A program made the translations under genes and the position numbers. 64,000 nucleotides of DNA from Bacteroidia bacterium. GTDB lineage: Bacteria; Bacteroidota; Bacteroidia; J057. Below, in pieces: positions 1 to 8,517 of this stretch (its first letter is position 1; each line of letters opens with the position of its first letter). The DNA lies in contig JAWPMV010000001.1 of NCBI GenBank assembly GCA_033391075.1, positions 6,386,001 through 6,450,000 on the forward strand, read 5' to 3'. The notes under the pieces are model-generated. The model worked only from the letters and a program-made list of their open reading frames with translations, had not been told where the DNA came from and made no database searches.

Positions 1-125
1 GTTTCATCTGTAGAACCATTGCTAACGACAATCACTTCTTTTACCAGCTCAGTCGGAATATCCCCCACAACCTTGTGGATGGAATCTGCCTCATTGAAGG
101 CGGGAATTATGACCTGGATATTCAT
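1..125 (-). CDS. Family 2 glycosyltransferase, N-terminal fragment (cut by window edge)
   Basis: The reverse strand encodes a start (ATG at 125-123) followed by about 41 residues, beginning MNIQVIIPAFNEADSI and continuing to a VVSNGSTDE stretch at the window edge. The pattern of a beta strand, P-A-F-N-E and then a V-x-x-G-S-x-D-E motif is the nucleotide-sugar binding start of GT-A fold family 2 glycosyltransferases, which transfer sugars to lipids or polysaccharides at the cytoplasmic face of the membrane. Only the N-terminus is visible, so acceptor and sugar cannot be judged. The residue before the second motif is N rather than the more common D. Confidence 0.8.
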   Translation of the reverse strand, partial: MNIQVIIPAFNEADSIHKVVGDIPTELVKEVIVVSNGSTDE

Positions 126-286
126 TTATTGCCTGTTTTGATATAGCTTTAATTTCGGCTTGCAAGTAAAGAAAATCTCCTCAATTACCTGTCATATAAC
201 TGACATTGGGGTTTCTCGGGGGTTGGAATATGATTTGTTTAGCTCTTTTTAGGTATTTTCTTCCTTGATATAATCAAATAGTTAAT

Positions 287-820
287 ATGACAAATTCACT
301 ATCCATTGGAACGCGCGTAAAACATCCCCAATATGGGAATGGAATCATCCTTGACAACAGCAAATCCTTTTACAACATTGCCTTCCCCAATTTTGGAGAG
401 AAATCCATAGGGAAAGATTTTGAGGGCCTGGAAATCATCGAGCTTGCACCTCTTCCAGAACAAAGAATCAGTTTAGGGGATCTGGAACAAGTAATCTCCA
501 AAGTACTGCAAAGATGGACGGGACTAAGCGAAAACATAGCCCTGGGAAGTAAATGGAAAGGCGGAACGTTGATCCTGAATCCCGGCAATGCTGATTTGAA
601 AGGGAAAGAGATTCCCATCGAAACCTTTTTCCACAAGATCGTTATGGTAAGAGATCGGCTGAGGGTCCTTGAGCAGAACATCAATAAGAGCAAAAACCTG
701 AGCGATGAAGAGAAGGTAAATATACAGCAATACATTACTCGCGTATATGGAAGCCTTACAACCTTCAATGTTCTCTTTGCACATGAGGATGATCAGTTTA
801 GGGGAGAGGGAAAAAAATAA
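287..820 (+). CDS. Hypothetical protein with N-terminal Tudor/SH3-like fold segment
   Basis: 177 residues, no signal peptide or membrane segment. Residues about 8-50 (GTRVKHPQYGNGIILD, then a hydrophobic strand and an F-G-E-K-S-I turn) resemble the small beta-barrel found at the C-terminus of PcrA/UvrD helicases; the PcrA in this window (42482-44719) ends with the comparable pattern G-L-K-V-R-H-L-K-F-G-S-G. Residues 60-177 are predicted mostly helical with no recognised motif. The gene stands alone upstream of tsf, in the place where rpsB is often found. A nucleic-acid or RNA-polymerase-related role is possible by analogy with the PcrA C-terminal domain, but this is inference only. Confidence 0.7.
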   Translation: MTNSLSIGTRVKHPQYGNGIILDNSKSFYNIAFPNFGEKSIGKDFEGLEIIELAPLPEQRISLGDLEQVISKVLQRWTGLSENIALGSKWKGGTLILNPGNADLKGKEIPIETFFHKIVMVRDRLRVLEQNINKSKNLSDEEKVNIQQYITRVYGSLTTFNVLFAHEDDQFRGEGKK

Positions 821-895
821 GTAAGCCCTGAACGAGCTAAAATCCGGCATAATAATCCAAAGTGAGGGCCTTTAATAATCTTATTTATACAGCCA

Positions 896-926
896 TTGCT
901 AATTCCCTCGAAAAGTTCTAACTTTG
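896..926 (+). promoter_or_regulatory. Bacteroidota-type promoter upstream of tsf
   Basis: A perfect -7 element TAACTTTG (919-926) is preceded by TTG (896-898) with 20 bp between, matching the TTG-N(17-23)-TAnnTTTG consensus of the Bacteroidota primary sigma factor. The start codon of tsf follows 46 bp downstream of the element, leaving room for an AT-rich leader. Confidence 0.6.
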
Positions 927-972
927 CGCGGGTTTTTAGAAGCTCATTTACTTAAAAAATATATAGAAAAAG

Positions 973-1812
973 ATGGCAATTACTGCACAAGAAGTAAATC
1001 GGTTGCGCAAGGCTACCGGCGCAGGCATGATGGACTGTAAAAAAGCTTTGACTGAGGCAGACGGAGATTTTGACAAAGCAGTGGACATCCTCCGTAAGAA
1101 AGGACAAAAAGTATCTGCCAAGCGTGCAGACCGTGACGCAAAAGAAGGTGCAATTTTCGTAAACGCGAATGGAGACGGAACTGAAGCAGTATTGATAGAG
1201 CTAAATTGCGAAACGGATTTTGTTGCTCGTAATGATGACTTCGTTGCCCTGGGTAATGGAATCGCAGGAGTAGCAGCTAGCGAAAAGCCTGCTGATCTGG
1301 CGGCTTTGAAAGCCCTTCCTCTCAATGGTACTCCTATTGGTGATGAACTTACCAATGCCATGGGTAAGATTGGAGAGAAAATAGATGTTAGCAAATATGC
1401 GCACATCAGCGGTGATCAGGTTGTATCCTACATCCACCCTGGATCCAGAGTGGGAGTTGTAGTTGCATTTGATGGAAGTACTTCCGGAGATGTAGCAGCT
1501 GTAGGGAAAGATATCGCCATGCAAATTGCAGCGATGAAGCCTGTTGCAGTAGATAAAGATGGAGTAAACCAGGAGATTATCGACAAAGAAATGGAGATCG
1601 GCAAAGAGCAAGCTCGTCAGTCCGGTAAACCAGATAACATTGTTGAAAAAATCGCTATGGGTAAACTCAACAAATTCTTTAAAGAGCAAACCTTGTTGAA
1701 CCAGGACTTTGTGAAAGATACTTCCAAGTCTGTAGGTCAATACATAAAAGACGAACTCGGAGGAGATATCTCAGTAAAAGATTTCAAACTTCTTGTACTG
1801 GGAGCTTCCTGA
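973..1812 (+). CDS. tsf: Elongation factor Ts
   Basis: 279 residues. EF-Ts is the guanine-nucleotide exchange factor that regenerates EF-Tu-GTP during translation elongation. The N-terminal UBA-like domain (residues 1-45) is clear, with the signature V-N-R-L-R-K-A-T-G-A-G-M-M-D-C-K-K-A-L. The second signature E-L-N-C-E-T-D-F-V-A-R-N-D-D-F lies around residues 76-90 and contains the TDF-V segment that disrupts the EF-Tu magnesium site. Length is normal for Bacteroidota. It has its own promoter (896-926) and a strong terminator (1833-1866); rpsB, which usually precedes tsf in one operon, is not next to it here. Confidence 0.98.
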   Translation: MAITAQEVNRLRKATGAGMMDCKKALTEADGDFDKAVDILRKKGQKVSAKRADRDAKEGAIFVNANGDGTEAVLIELNCETDFVARNDDFVALGNGIAGVAASEKPADLAALKALPLNGTPIGDELTNAMGKIGEKIDVSKYAHISGDQVVSYIHPGSRVGVVVAFDGSTSGDVAAVGKDIAMQIAAMKPVAVDKDGVNQEIIDKEMEIGKEQARQSGKPDNIVEKIAMGKLNKFFKEQTLLNQDFVKDTSKSVGQYIKDELGGDISVKDFKLLVLGAS

Positions 1813-1832
1813 TCGACAAAAGAATTAATTTA

Positions 1833-1866
1833 AAAGAGAGTTTATTATAACTCTCTTTTTTTTTAC
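1833..1866 (+). terminator. Intrinsic terminator of tsf
   Basis: A perfect 10-bp stem AAAGAGAGTT / AACTCTCTTT (1833-1842 and 1849-1858) with a 6-base loop runs into an unbroken T-run. It starts 20 bp after the tsf stop, so tsf is probably transcribed alone rather than with pyrH. Confidence 0.85.
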
Positions 1867-2015
1867 CTAGCAAAGAAGTCTCAGGGAATTTATTCACATA
1901 AGTGTTCAAAAATAAATCCTTGCATACTTTTTGAATGTAAGTCCAGCGAAAAACCAGCCTACACTTGGCGCAAAACATATTCTAAACCTTATATCTCATA
2001 ATTATCCCAGAAAAT

Positions 2016-2726
2016 ATGCCGACCAAATACAAAAGAATCCTGCTCAAACTTAGTGGCGAAGCCTTGATCGGAGATAAAGAATTTGGCATCGACGACAAGA
2101 CCCTGCAATTCTATGCAAAACAAATCATGGAAATAACTGCTCTTGGCGTTGAAGTAGCCATCGTAGTTGGTGGAGGAAATATCTTCAGAGGTATACAGGG
2201 AGCGGGTACAGGAATGGGCCGTGCACATGCAGATTATATGGGAATGCTTGCCACCGTTATCAATGGCATGGCCTTACAGGATGCCCTGGAAAGAGAAGGA
2301 GCCAAATGTCGTTTGCAATCCGCCATTGATATAGAAAAAGTTTGTGAACCCTATATCAGAAGAAGAGCCGTAAGGCATTTGGAGAAAGGAAGAATCGTGA
2401 TCTTTGGAGCAGGAACCGGGAATCCCTTCTTTACCACAGATACAGCGGCCAGTTTGAGAGCCATCGAAATTGATGCGGATGTAGTGCTGAAAGGAACGAG
2501 AGTAGACGGGGTTTACAATGCCGATCCAGAGAAGAATGCCGATGCAACCAAATTCGATAAGATTTCCTTTGCAGATGTGCTACGTGATAGGCTAAAGGTT
2601 ATGGATATGACAGCTTTCACGCTTTGCGAAGAAAACAAACTTCCTATCATTGTATTTAACATCAATGATCCCCATGCCCTCAAAGGCATCGTTCGGGGTG
2701 AAACGGTCGGTACCCTGGTAAGCTAA
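2016..2726 (+). CDS. pyrH: UMP kinase
   Basis: 236 residues, the usual size for bacterial PyrH, which phosphorylates UMP to UDP in pyrimidine nucleotide synthesis. Amino-acid-kinase fold motifs are visible: the N-terminal [13 protein letters not shown] segment, the glycine loop [10 protein letters not shown] around residues 51-60, [16 protein letters not shown] near 130-145 and the nucleotide-binding [13 protein letters not shown] near 160-172. The gene lies 3' of tsf, a common order, but the ribosome recycling factor gene frr that often follows is absent. It ends one base before the stop of a convergent methyltransferase gene. Confidence 0.97.
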   Translation: MPTKYKRILLKLSGEALIGDKEFGIDDKTLQFYAKQIMEITALGVEVAIVVGGGNIFRGIQGAGTGMGRAHADYMGMLATVINGMALQDALEREGAKCRLQSAIDIEKVCEPYIRRRAVRHLEKGRIVIFGAGTGNPFFTTDTAASLRAIEIDADVVLKGTRVDGVYNADPEKNADATKFDKISFADVLRDRLKVMDMTAFTLCEENKLPIIVFNINDPHALKGIVRGETVGTLVS

Positions 2727-2727
2727 T

Positions 2728-3597
2728 TCAAGAAAAACGTGTAAAAACACCCATGGGCATTTTCCTTCCCGATCTTTCGGGTAGGAAGAGTTCCCCAAAC
2801 TCTGCCTTTTGAGCTCGCTTCTTTGGGAAATGACTTTCTACCAGGTTTTTAAGGACTAAAGAAGAAAAGCCAAGAGAATAACTATTGAAGACCAGAAAGC
2901 TTTTATCCGGATGGAGGATTTGAGCAACGGCTGAGGTAAGCTCATTGACCATTTCTTCCAATTTCCATTTCTCACCCTTCGGACCATGTCCCCATGCTGG
3001 AGGATCAAGGATAATGCCCTCATACTGCTTTCCTCGTTTGGCTTCCCTTTTCACAAACGTAAAGGCATCTTCCAACAACCAGCGAATATCACTGAGTCCA
3101 CTGGCCTGCATATTCTCATTAGCCCAATTGAGGACATTGCGGATAGAATCACAATGAATGACATTGGCTCCTCCAGCTCTCGCTGCCAGAGAAGCTCCCC
3201 CTGTATAGGCAAAGAGATTTAACACCCGGGCATTGGGTATGCGTTTGCTATTCTCGTAGATGTAGTTCCAGTTTACTGCCTGCTCAGGAAATATGCCGAC
3301 ATGCTTAAAAGCAGTCAGGCCCAGACGAAACCGAAGCTTCATTCCCTTATACTGATAATTGATGTACCATTGCTCCTTCATGCCCGGAGCTTTCTCCCAT
3401 TTCCCCGAATGACTTCCTTCCTGTACAAAGCGAGCATCCGTCAACTTCTTCCAGTCTTTTTCCGGAAGTTGTTTACTCCAAACGGCCTGAGGCTCAGGTC
3501 TTCGTAGGGTGTACTTCCCAAATCGTTCCAGCTTTTCGCCATTCCCACTATCGATAAATTCGTAGGACTTCCAATCCCGAGGTGCATACAGTTTCAT
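2728..3597 (-). CDS. Class I SAM-dependent methyltransferase of the RlmI/COG1092 type
   Basis: 289 residues. The Rossmann methyltransferase core occupies roughly residues 115-280: motif I is L-N-L-F-A-Y-T-G-G-A-S-L-A-A (near 145), the acidic residue of motif II sits in H-C-D-S, and motif IV is the I-L-D-P-P-A-W-G-H-G catalytic loop near 198-207. The D-P-P-A-W/F-G form with the preceding F-A-Y-T-G matches the family that includes the 23S rRNA cytosine-C5 methyltransferase RlmI and relatives; the N-terminal PUA domain of RlmI is not obvious here, so the exact substrate is uncertain. Convergent with pyrH, one base between stop codons. Confidence 0.85.
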   Translation of the reverse strand: MKLYAPRDWKSYEFIDSGNGEKLERFGKYTLRRPEPQAVWSKQLPEKDWKKLTDARFVQEGSHSGKWEKAPGMKEQWYINYQYKGMKLRFRLGLTAFKHVGIFPEQAVNWNYIYENSKRIPNARVLNLFAYTGGASLAARAGGANVIHCDSIRNVLNWANENMQASGLSDIRWLLEDAFTFVKREAKRGKQYEGIILDPPAWGHGPKGEKWKLEEMVNELTSAVAQILHPDKSFLVFNSYSLGFSSLVLKNLVESHFPKKRAQKAEFGELFLPERSGRKMPMGVFTRFS

Positions 3598-3673
3598 GCG
3601 CGCAAAATTAGGATATTTTTTTGGTGCTTCAATATTTAGGGGAATGATGCCTGGGATAAGCCTACAAATAGCC

Positions 3674-3775
3674 TGTCATCCCGAGTCCCGCCGAGGGACC
3701 TTGTATTCAGCTTGGATTTAAAATTCACGATCTCTCAGCCCTCAATGCCATACACAGCCAAACTTCGAGATGACA
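3674..3775. repeat. Palindromic intergenic repeat, TGTCATCCCGAG type
   Basis: TGTCATCCCGAG at 3674-3685 pairs imperfectly with CTTCGAGATGACA at 3763-3775, forming a long imperfect inverted repeat in the gap between two genes. Elements starting TGTCATCCCGAG and ending in the reverse complement are widespread REP-like intergenic repeats in bacteria. A related family with a TGTCATTGCGAG core is at 36042-36207. No coding content is seen. Confidence 0.55.
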
Positions 3776-3786
3776 CGAAGTGCTAT

Positions 3787-5052
3787 TCAATACCGTATCC
3801 TGGTCGTCTCTCCTATCCAACAAGGAATAGGGAAACTATCTCCCACCTGAAATCCGTGAAAGCGAAGTTCTTCGATTTCAGGAGCAGATTTTTGGTATAA
3901 GGCAATCCGCGAACGGGCAGCCATAGAGAGTTGATCATTCAAGTTCATGGCTTTCTCACAATAATCAATGGCCAGCCAATTGAGGGCTTTGCGTTCCAGT
4001 TGTGAGAAATTGCAGAAAGGCGCGGATTTGAGGAAGAGCTCCGCTTGAAAAAGCCAGGGTTCTCCCCATTCCGGATAGGCCTGGTCTGCCTGTAAGGCAA
4101 TAAGTCGGGCTGTACGGAAGGATTTCCTCTGAGCATATATATCGGCCATAAGGAGGAGGTTTTTGGCCTTGATACGATTGCTCTGAGGAAGCTTGAGTGC
4201 TTCTTCAAGTGCTTTTTGTGCTTTTCCGTATTCTTCTTTTTGTAAATGCTTGTCTGCCGCCAATCGAAGAAAGTAAGGAGAGGATACCAAAGGAGTGATC
4301 CGCTGCAGGACTGTATCTCTGAAACTGTTTTCTTCACAGCCTTTAATACGCATGGCTGTATAGAGGTACATATACTCATCGGGACGAAGGAGACTTCTGC
4401 CAAGACGGATACGATATTCATCTTCCAGCTCCTGACAGGAAGGGAGTTTTTGTTCCAGGGCATTTACCATGAGTAAATGTAAATCTTCGGCTGACTCGAT
4501 ATGTGTTGGATGAATCATATCCAGGTTCCGATACAAATTATCCCAAAACATAAACTCGCGGCTAGCCAGGCCTGCTTCAATTTTGTTCTGTCGTATATCT
4601 CTTAGCAAACTTTCTCCGAAAGCATCCAGGATCAGATAACTACTTTCTTCCGGTTGGGATTGAAGGACTGCACGCAATACAGATCGCAAAGAATCTTTGA
4701 GCTCATGTTGATAGTATAGGGCAGTAAGTCCTCTTTCCTTTAACCAGAACAAAGAATTCTCCTGCGCTTTATACAAATAGCCCTGCATTTTCAGCAAGCC
4801 CTTGATTGCCTTGGGACTAAGGGGGAGAAGAGAAGATTGACTGGCCTTAAGTTCAAAGAAGTCAGGCTGATCGATCAATTTATCCAACTGATCGGAATCT
4901 GCGATCAGGATGTCCTGACATAGTTCGAGGGCTTCTTTATAATCTTTTCGGACACGTGCCTGTTGAAATTCAATATACAAGCTACCTGTACCGCTTTGTG
5001 CCCATAAGCTATTGCTTATGAGAAGTACGGCAATCATGCATATCCGAACCAT
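3787..5052 (-). CDS. Secreted TPR-like repeat protein, function unknown
   Basis: 421 residues with a signal peptide (first about 18 residues, ending N-S-L-W-A-Q-S), so it is exported. The body is almost entirely helical; residues about 265-380 show TPR-like spacing (for example E-E-Y-G-K-A-Q-K-A-L-E-E-A-L-K-L-P followed by K-A-K-N-L-L-L-M-A-D-I-Y). No catalytic motif is seen. It is the last gene of a tight minus-strand run birA-coaX-outer membrane protein-this gene (14 bp from the preceding gene), suggesting a periplasmic partner or scaffold role for the outer membrane protein; that link is inference. Confidence 0.75.
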   Translation of the reverse strand: MVRICMIAVLLISNSLWAQSGTGSLYIEFQQARVRKDYKEALELCQDILIADSDQLDKLIDQPDFFELKASQSSLLPLSPKAIKGLLKMQGYLYKAQENSLFWLKERGLTALYYQHELKDSLRSVLRAVLQSQPEESSYLILDAFGESLLRDIRQNKIEAGLASREFMFWDNLYRNLDMIHPTHIESAEDLHLLMVNALEQKLPSCQELEDEYRIRLGRSLLRPDEYMYLYTAMRIKGCEENSFRDTVLQRITPLVSSPYFLRLAADKHLQKEEYGKAQKALEEALKLPQSNRIKAKNLLLMADIYAQRKSFRTARLIALQADQAYPEWGEPWLFQAELFLKSAPFCNFSQLERKALNWLAIDYCEKAMNLNDQLSMAARSRIALYQKSAPEIEELRFHGFQVGDSFPIPCWIGETTRIRY

Positions 5053-5066
5053 AAGGTGTTTCCCGA

Positions 5067-6368
5067 TTAGTCAACAACCCGGCGTACAAACCATCGGTCA
5101 TTGAGGTTCACCCCAAAACGGATCCGTGCATAAAGTTCTGACAATTGCTGATTGCCATCGAGGCTTCCTCTACGACCCAATTCAGCGCTGATGTTGAATT
5201 TGGAAACAGAACGTCCCTGACTTGGCCGGTTTCCTTTTAGGCCAGCAGGAATACCCAGACCTACCGTAAATCCATAATCCTGAACAGGCTCGCCTCCTAC
5301 ATTGATGTAAGTCTGACGCCAGTAAGCCCCTGCACGATAATTAACCCTTTTAAAATATTTGAGGGATTGGAAGTTGGGCGTATACTCAGCTCCAAGGGCA
5401 AAACGCACTTCCCTTCCTAATTGGGTTTCATCAGAGAAGTATTTGAAATTCTCCCAGTTTTGGAAAGAGCCTTCCACACCGAGAGACCATTTGCTAAGCT
5501 GAGTCAGCATCACCCCAAAGCCTACCTTTGTGGGAATCTCTGCACTTCCTTCTTCCAAATTATTGATCGAATCCTGAACCACTCCATTGGTAAAGGCAGT
5601 AAATCGATCTCCGCCCAAGTTCAGGTTATAGTCCACTACAGCTCCCAAACGAATCATGGTATAGTTAGAAGCATTGATCGTATCCACGTAGATCGCTCCT
5701 ATTTGGGTAAGCCATCCACTCAAAAAGGCATCTTCTATAATTTGAATGGTCCGGAAGGCAGGAACCCGAATACTGGTATCTGCTTCGAAGACCTGCTTTA
5801 CCCATTCGTAGCGGGTATTCCCAAAAGAGTATTGAAAGTTGGCACCCAGTCGCAGACGATTACCAAGCAATCTAACCGCACCTCCGAAAAATACTTTATT
5901 CAGACCTCCGGAAGAAGAATACTCGGTTTGTTCTACGAATACAGAATCTTCTATCTGAATAGAATTCTGGGTAATAACATCATATCCAACGGCAGAATAG
6001 GGCGAAAAGCCAGCCGTCAATACAAAATTATCATTTGAAGGAAAGGCAAAAGCTACATTTTGAAAGCCTGCTGTCTTCTGCAATCCTTTGGTTTCAGGAG
6101 TTTCCAATTGACTCGCTTGCCAAAATCCACCGAAGTCGAGGGTTGTAAAATACATGTCCCCATAACTGGCTGGATTTATAGAATTAACAGAAAAATAGTT
6201 ATCTGAAGCTATTCCAATTCCTCCCATTCCCGCGTTTCTGGTTGTCGCACCACTCAGGATATCTCCCAAAGCGAATCTTGAATAAGGGCTCAAGGTCAAT
6301 TCCTGTCCATATAGGCCAAAAATACCCAGACTTTGTATACTAATAAGTAATAAGAGAATTCGTCTCAT
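5067..6368 (-). CDS. Outer membrane beta-barrel protein, function unknown
   Basis: 433 residues. A signal peptide ends at about residue 21 (F-G-L-Y-G-Q). The rest is dominated by alternating strands rich in glycine and aromatics. The opening P-Y-S-R-F-A-L-G-D and the R-N-A-G-M-G-G-I-G-I-A segment (about 45-56) are typical of Bacteroidota FadL/OmpP1-like barrels, including those encoded next to coaX in this phylum. The start ATG overlaps the coaX stop (ATGA), showing translational coupling in the birA-coaX operon. The transported ligand, if any, cannot be inferred. Confidence 0.8.
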   Translation of the reverse strand: MRRILLLLISIQSLGIFGLYGQELTLSPYSRFALGDILSGATTRNAGMGGIGIASDNYFSVNSINPASYGDMYFTTLDFGGFWQASQLETPETKGLQKTAGFQNVAFAFPSNDNFVLTAGFSPYSAVGYDVITQNSIQIEDSVFVEQTEYSSSGGLNKVFFGGAVRLLGNRLRLGANFQYSFGNTRYEWVKQVFEADTSIRVPAFRTIQIIEDAFLSGWLTQIGAIYVDTINASNYTMIRLGAVVDYNLNLGGDRFTAFTNGVVQDSINNLEEGSAEIPTKVGFGVMLTQLSKWSLGVEGSFQNWENFKYFSDETQLGREVRFALGAEYTPNFQSLKYFKRVNYRAGAYWRQTYINVGGEPVQDYGFTVGLGIPAGLKGNRPSQGRSVSKFNISAELGRRGSLDGNQQLSELYARIRFGVNLNDRWFVRRVVD

Positions 6369-7132
6369 AGAGCTGATTTGAAGCGAAGGACTTGATAGAT
6401 GCCCTTAAGTATTAAATTTGAGTCTGCAAAGTTGATGTTTTTCAAGTGATTTTCAAAGAAGATCGCATCACCACCTGTTATATATATCTGTGTTTCATCC
6501 CCATAGCGTTGCTTGTATCCATTTATTTTTCCCTCTATTTCTGCTCTCGCTCCATGAATAACACCAGATAAGATGCTGGTTCGGGTACTATCTCCGAGCC
6601 AGGGCGTATCTATTTCAGGGGTTTCGAGGGGTAATTTAGCCGTAAAGGTATGCAAAGCTTGTAGTCTCATTCGTATGCCAGGTGATATTGCTCCTCCTTT
6701 GTATCTCGCGGATGCATCTGCAAAATCATAGGTTATAGCTGTGCCTGCATCCACCACCAAGACGGGCTGCCCAGGACTTTGGTTGCATGCAGCTATGACT
6801 GAAATGATACGATCAGTCCCCAGGGTTTTTGGGGTACTGTAATCATTTCCGATAGGCAATTCACTTTGAGAAGTGATGGGATAAAAATGAATTTTCTTTT
6901 CAAATCTCCGCCAGACCGGAGAAGCCTGGATGTAAGCAGGTGCATCACCCGTACTGATCCAACCGACATGCAAATCTGCATCTTTAGGGATTTTGTCCAG
7001 GAAAGTTCTCCAGGGTTTTTGTCCTTCTTTTGTAAGGAAAGCAGATACTTCTCCCTGCATTTCTCCCGCGTCATCAAACAGTCCCAGCTTGGTACGGGTG
7101 TTACCAATGTCGATGCTTAGATAGAATGTCAT
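6365..7132 (-). CDS. coaX: Type III pantothenate kinase
   Basis: 255 residues from the chosen start. CoaX phosphorylates pantothenate, the first step of coenzyme A synthesis. ASKHA-fold motifs are present: the N-terminal S-I-D-I-G-N-T-R-T-K-L-G phosphate-binding segment, T-L-G-T-D-R-I in the middle, V-V-D-A-G-T-A-I-T-Y-D with catalytic Asp, and G-G-A-I-S-P-G-I-R. An upstream ATG at 7189 would add 19 residues and overlap birA by 35 bp; the internal ATG at 7132, which places the beta-1 strand at the N-terminus as in known CoaX proteins and leaves a 22-bp gap from birA, is preferred. The 3' end overlaps the outer membrane protein gene by 4 bp. Confidence 0.95.
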   Translation of the reverse strand: MTFYLSIDIGNTRTKLGLFDDAGEMQGEVSAFLTKEGQKPWRTFLDKIPKDADLHVGWISTGDAPAYIQASPVWRRFEKKIHFYPITSQSELPIGNDYSTPKTLGTDRIISVIAACNQSPGQPVLVVDAGTAITYDFADASARYKGGAISPGIRMRLQALHTFTAKLPLETPEIDTPWLGDSTRTSILSGVIHGARAEIEGKINGYKQRYGDETQIYITGGDAIFFENHLKNINFADSNLILKGIYQVLRFKSAL

Positions 7133-7154
7133 AATCTGATCTTTTGTGATCTGG

Positions 7155-7913
7155 TTATTGATAAAGAAAGGAGATTTCCTTGAAGTCATAGTAATTGAGC
7201 TTTTGCCCTTCAGCTATGGCAAGTCGCCCTCTTTCATCTACCCCAACAATCATCCCTCGAAATTCCTCTCCTTCTTTATGGAAGCTCATCTCTTCCTGGT
7301 AGCCAATGAGATAACGAACATACAGCTGGTCTATGGTTGAACTACCGATATTTTTTAGTTCCAGATAACGACGCTCCAATTGAGACAGAAACATTTGCAG
7401 GACCTTTTCGGTGTCAAACTTCCTTTCCTGCGCCTGATACATCGAAGTAGCTTTGTGTTGAATCTCCTCAGGAAAAGCAGGCTGATTTACATTTAAGCCA
7501 ACTCCTATCACACTGCTTCCCACTCGACTCCCTTCTAATTGATTTTCGATGAGTATTCCAGCTACCTTCTTTTTATTGAGTAGCATATCGTTGGGCCATT
7601 TTATGTCAACTTCCTGCATAGGCAATAGCTCCGTCAAGGTATCTCGCAAAGCGATGCTGGTAATCTTAGACAATAAAAAGACCTGTTTCGCAAGGAGGAA
7701 CTTAGGATAATAAATGATACTAAAGGTCAGATTCAAGCCAGCTTCTGTAAGCCAGACATTGCCTTTCTGCCCCCTTCCTGCACTTTGTTTATAGGCTAAA
7801 ACCAGCGTCCCTTCCGGTGTATTTTCCTTCAACAACTCCTGCGCATAGGTATTGGTTGAAGGAATTTCCTCCAAACGTATGGCATGCTTTCCGCTAAATA
7901 AAGTATCAGACAT
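7155..7913 (-). CDS. birA: Biotin--[acetyl-CoA-carboxylase] ligase
   Basis: 252 residues: a catalytic-domain-only biotin protein ligase without the N-terminal DNA-binding domain, so it probably does not act as a repressor. Motifs: E-I-P-S-T-N-T-Y-A-Q near residue 17, the biotinyl-AMP loop A-G-R-G-Q-K-G-N-V-W near 45-54, the K-W-P-N-D-M-L-L segment near 105 and K-V-A-G-I-L-I-E near 116. It attaches biotin to carboxylase carrier proteins. First gene of a minus-strand operon with coaX; divergent from rsfS across a 164-bp gap, as often seen in Bacteroidota. Confidence 0.96.
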   Translation of the reverse strand: MSDTLFSGKHAIRLEEIPSTNTYAQELLKENTPEGTLVLAYKQSAGRGQKGNVWLTEAGLNLTFSIIYYPKFLLAKQVFLLSKITSIALRDTLTELLPMQEVDIKWPNDMLLNKKKVAGILIENQLEGSRVGSSVIGVGLNVNQPAFPEEIQHKATSMYQAQERKFDTEKVLQMFLSQLERRYLELKNIGSSTIDQLYVRYLIGYQEEMSFHKEGEEFRGMIVGVDERGRLAIAEGQKLNYYDFKEISFLYQ

Positions 7914-8077
7914 GTATCTTTTTCTCTAAGGATTCCGTATAGGAAAAATCAGGTAAAACTGAGCATTCCCACCTCTCATTCAGCAAATAAATCAAATTCC
8001 AGGTTTTTTTTTGAAAGTAAACCTGTAAATTGATATATAGTAAAAAGTATAGCTTAAGAATCAGAAAAAATTACTGA

Positions 8078-8446
8078 ATGACAAAAATTCTTCTCGATGC
8101 GCAGGCGCTATCCGATCTAGCCGTTCAGGGGCTACAGGAAATCAAAGGTAAATCTATCATCCGCATGGATCTCAGGGAAAGCGATGGCGCAGTTACTGAT
8201 TTCTTTATCATTTGTACCGGTACTTCAGACAAGCATGTCCAGTCTTTGGCAGACTCAGTTGTAGATTTTCTGCGCAAAGAAGGGGAGAGGCCTATTAGCA
8301 AGGAAGGAACCGAGAGCGGAGAGTGGGTTTTGCTGGATTATGTCAATGTAGTTGTACATATTTTCCAGGAAGAAACCCGAAATTTTTACCGACTGGAGTC
8401 TCTTTGGGGGGATGCCAAAATCGATACTTTCGAAGACATAGGATAA
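8078..8446 (+). CDS. rsfS: Ribosomal silencing factor RsfS
   Basis: 122 residues, full length for the RsfS/Iojap/DUF143 family, which binds L14 (uL14) and blocks subunit joining under starvation. Family residues are visible: D-L-R-E-S-D-G-A-V-T-D-F-F-I-I-C-T-G-T-S-D-K-H-V-Q-S-L-A-D-S near residues 35-60 (interrupted here only for description), then W-V-L-L-D-Y-V-N-V-V-V-H-I-F near 88-101 and F-Y-R-L-E-S-L-W-G-D-A near the end. Divergent from birA. The ftsH gene that commonly follows rsfS in this phylum is not here; an epimerase follows instead. Confidence 0.96.
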   Translation: MTKILLDAQALSDLAVQGLQEIKGKSIIRMDLRESDGAVTDFFIICTGTSDKHVQSLADSVVDFLRKEGERPISKEGTESGEWVLLDYVNVVVHIFQEETRNFYRLESLWGDAKIDTFEDIG

Positions 8447-8517
8447 GCCTTATTGTATATCCTGATTTTAGGGAATAAATTGTGCGAAACTTTCCACAAT
8501 TCTCATAGCCCTATCCA

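Noticed and set aside
1784-1978. Minus-strand frame after tsf
   Set aside because: It covers the tsf terminator and intergenic AT-rich DNA; no supporting features.
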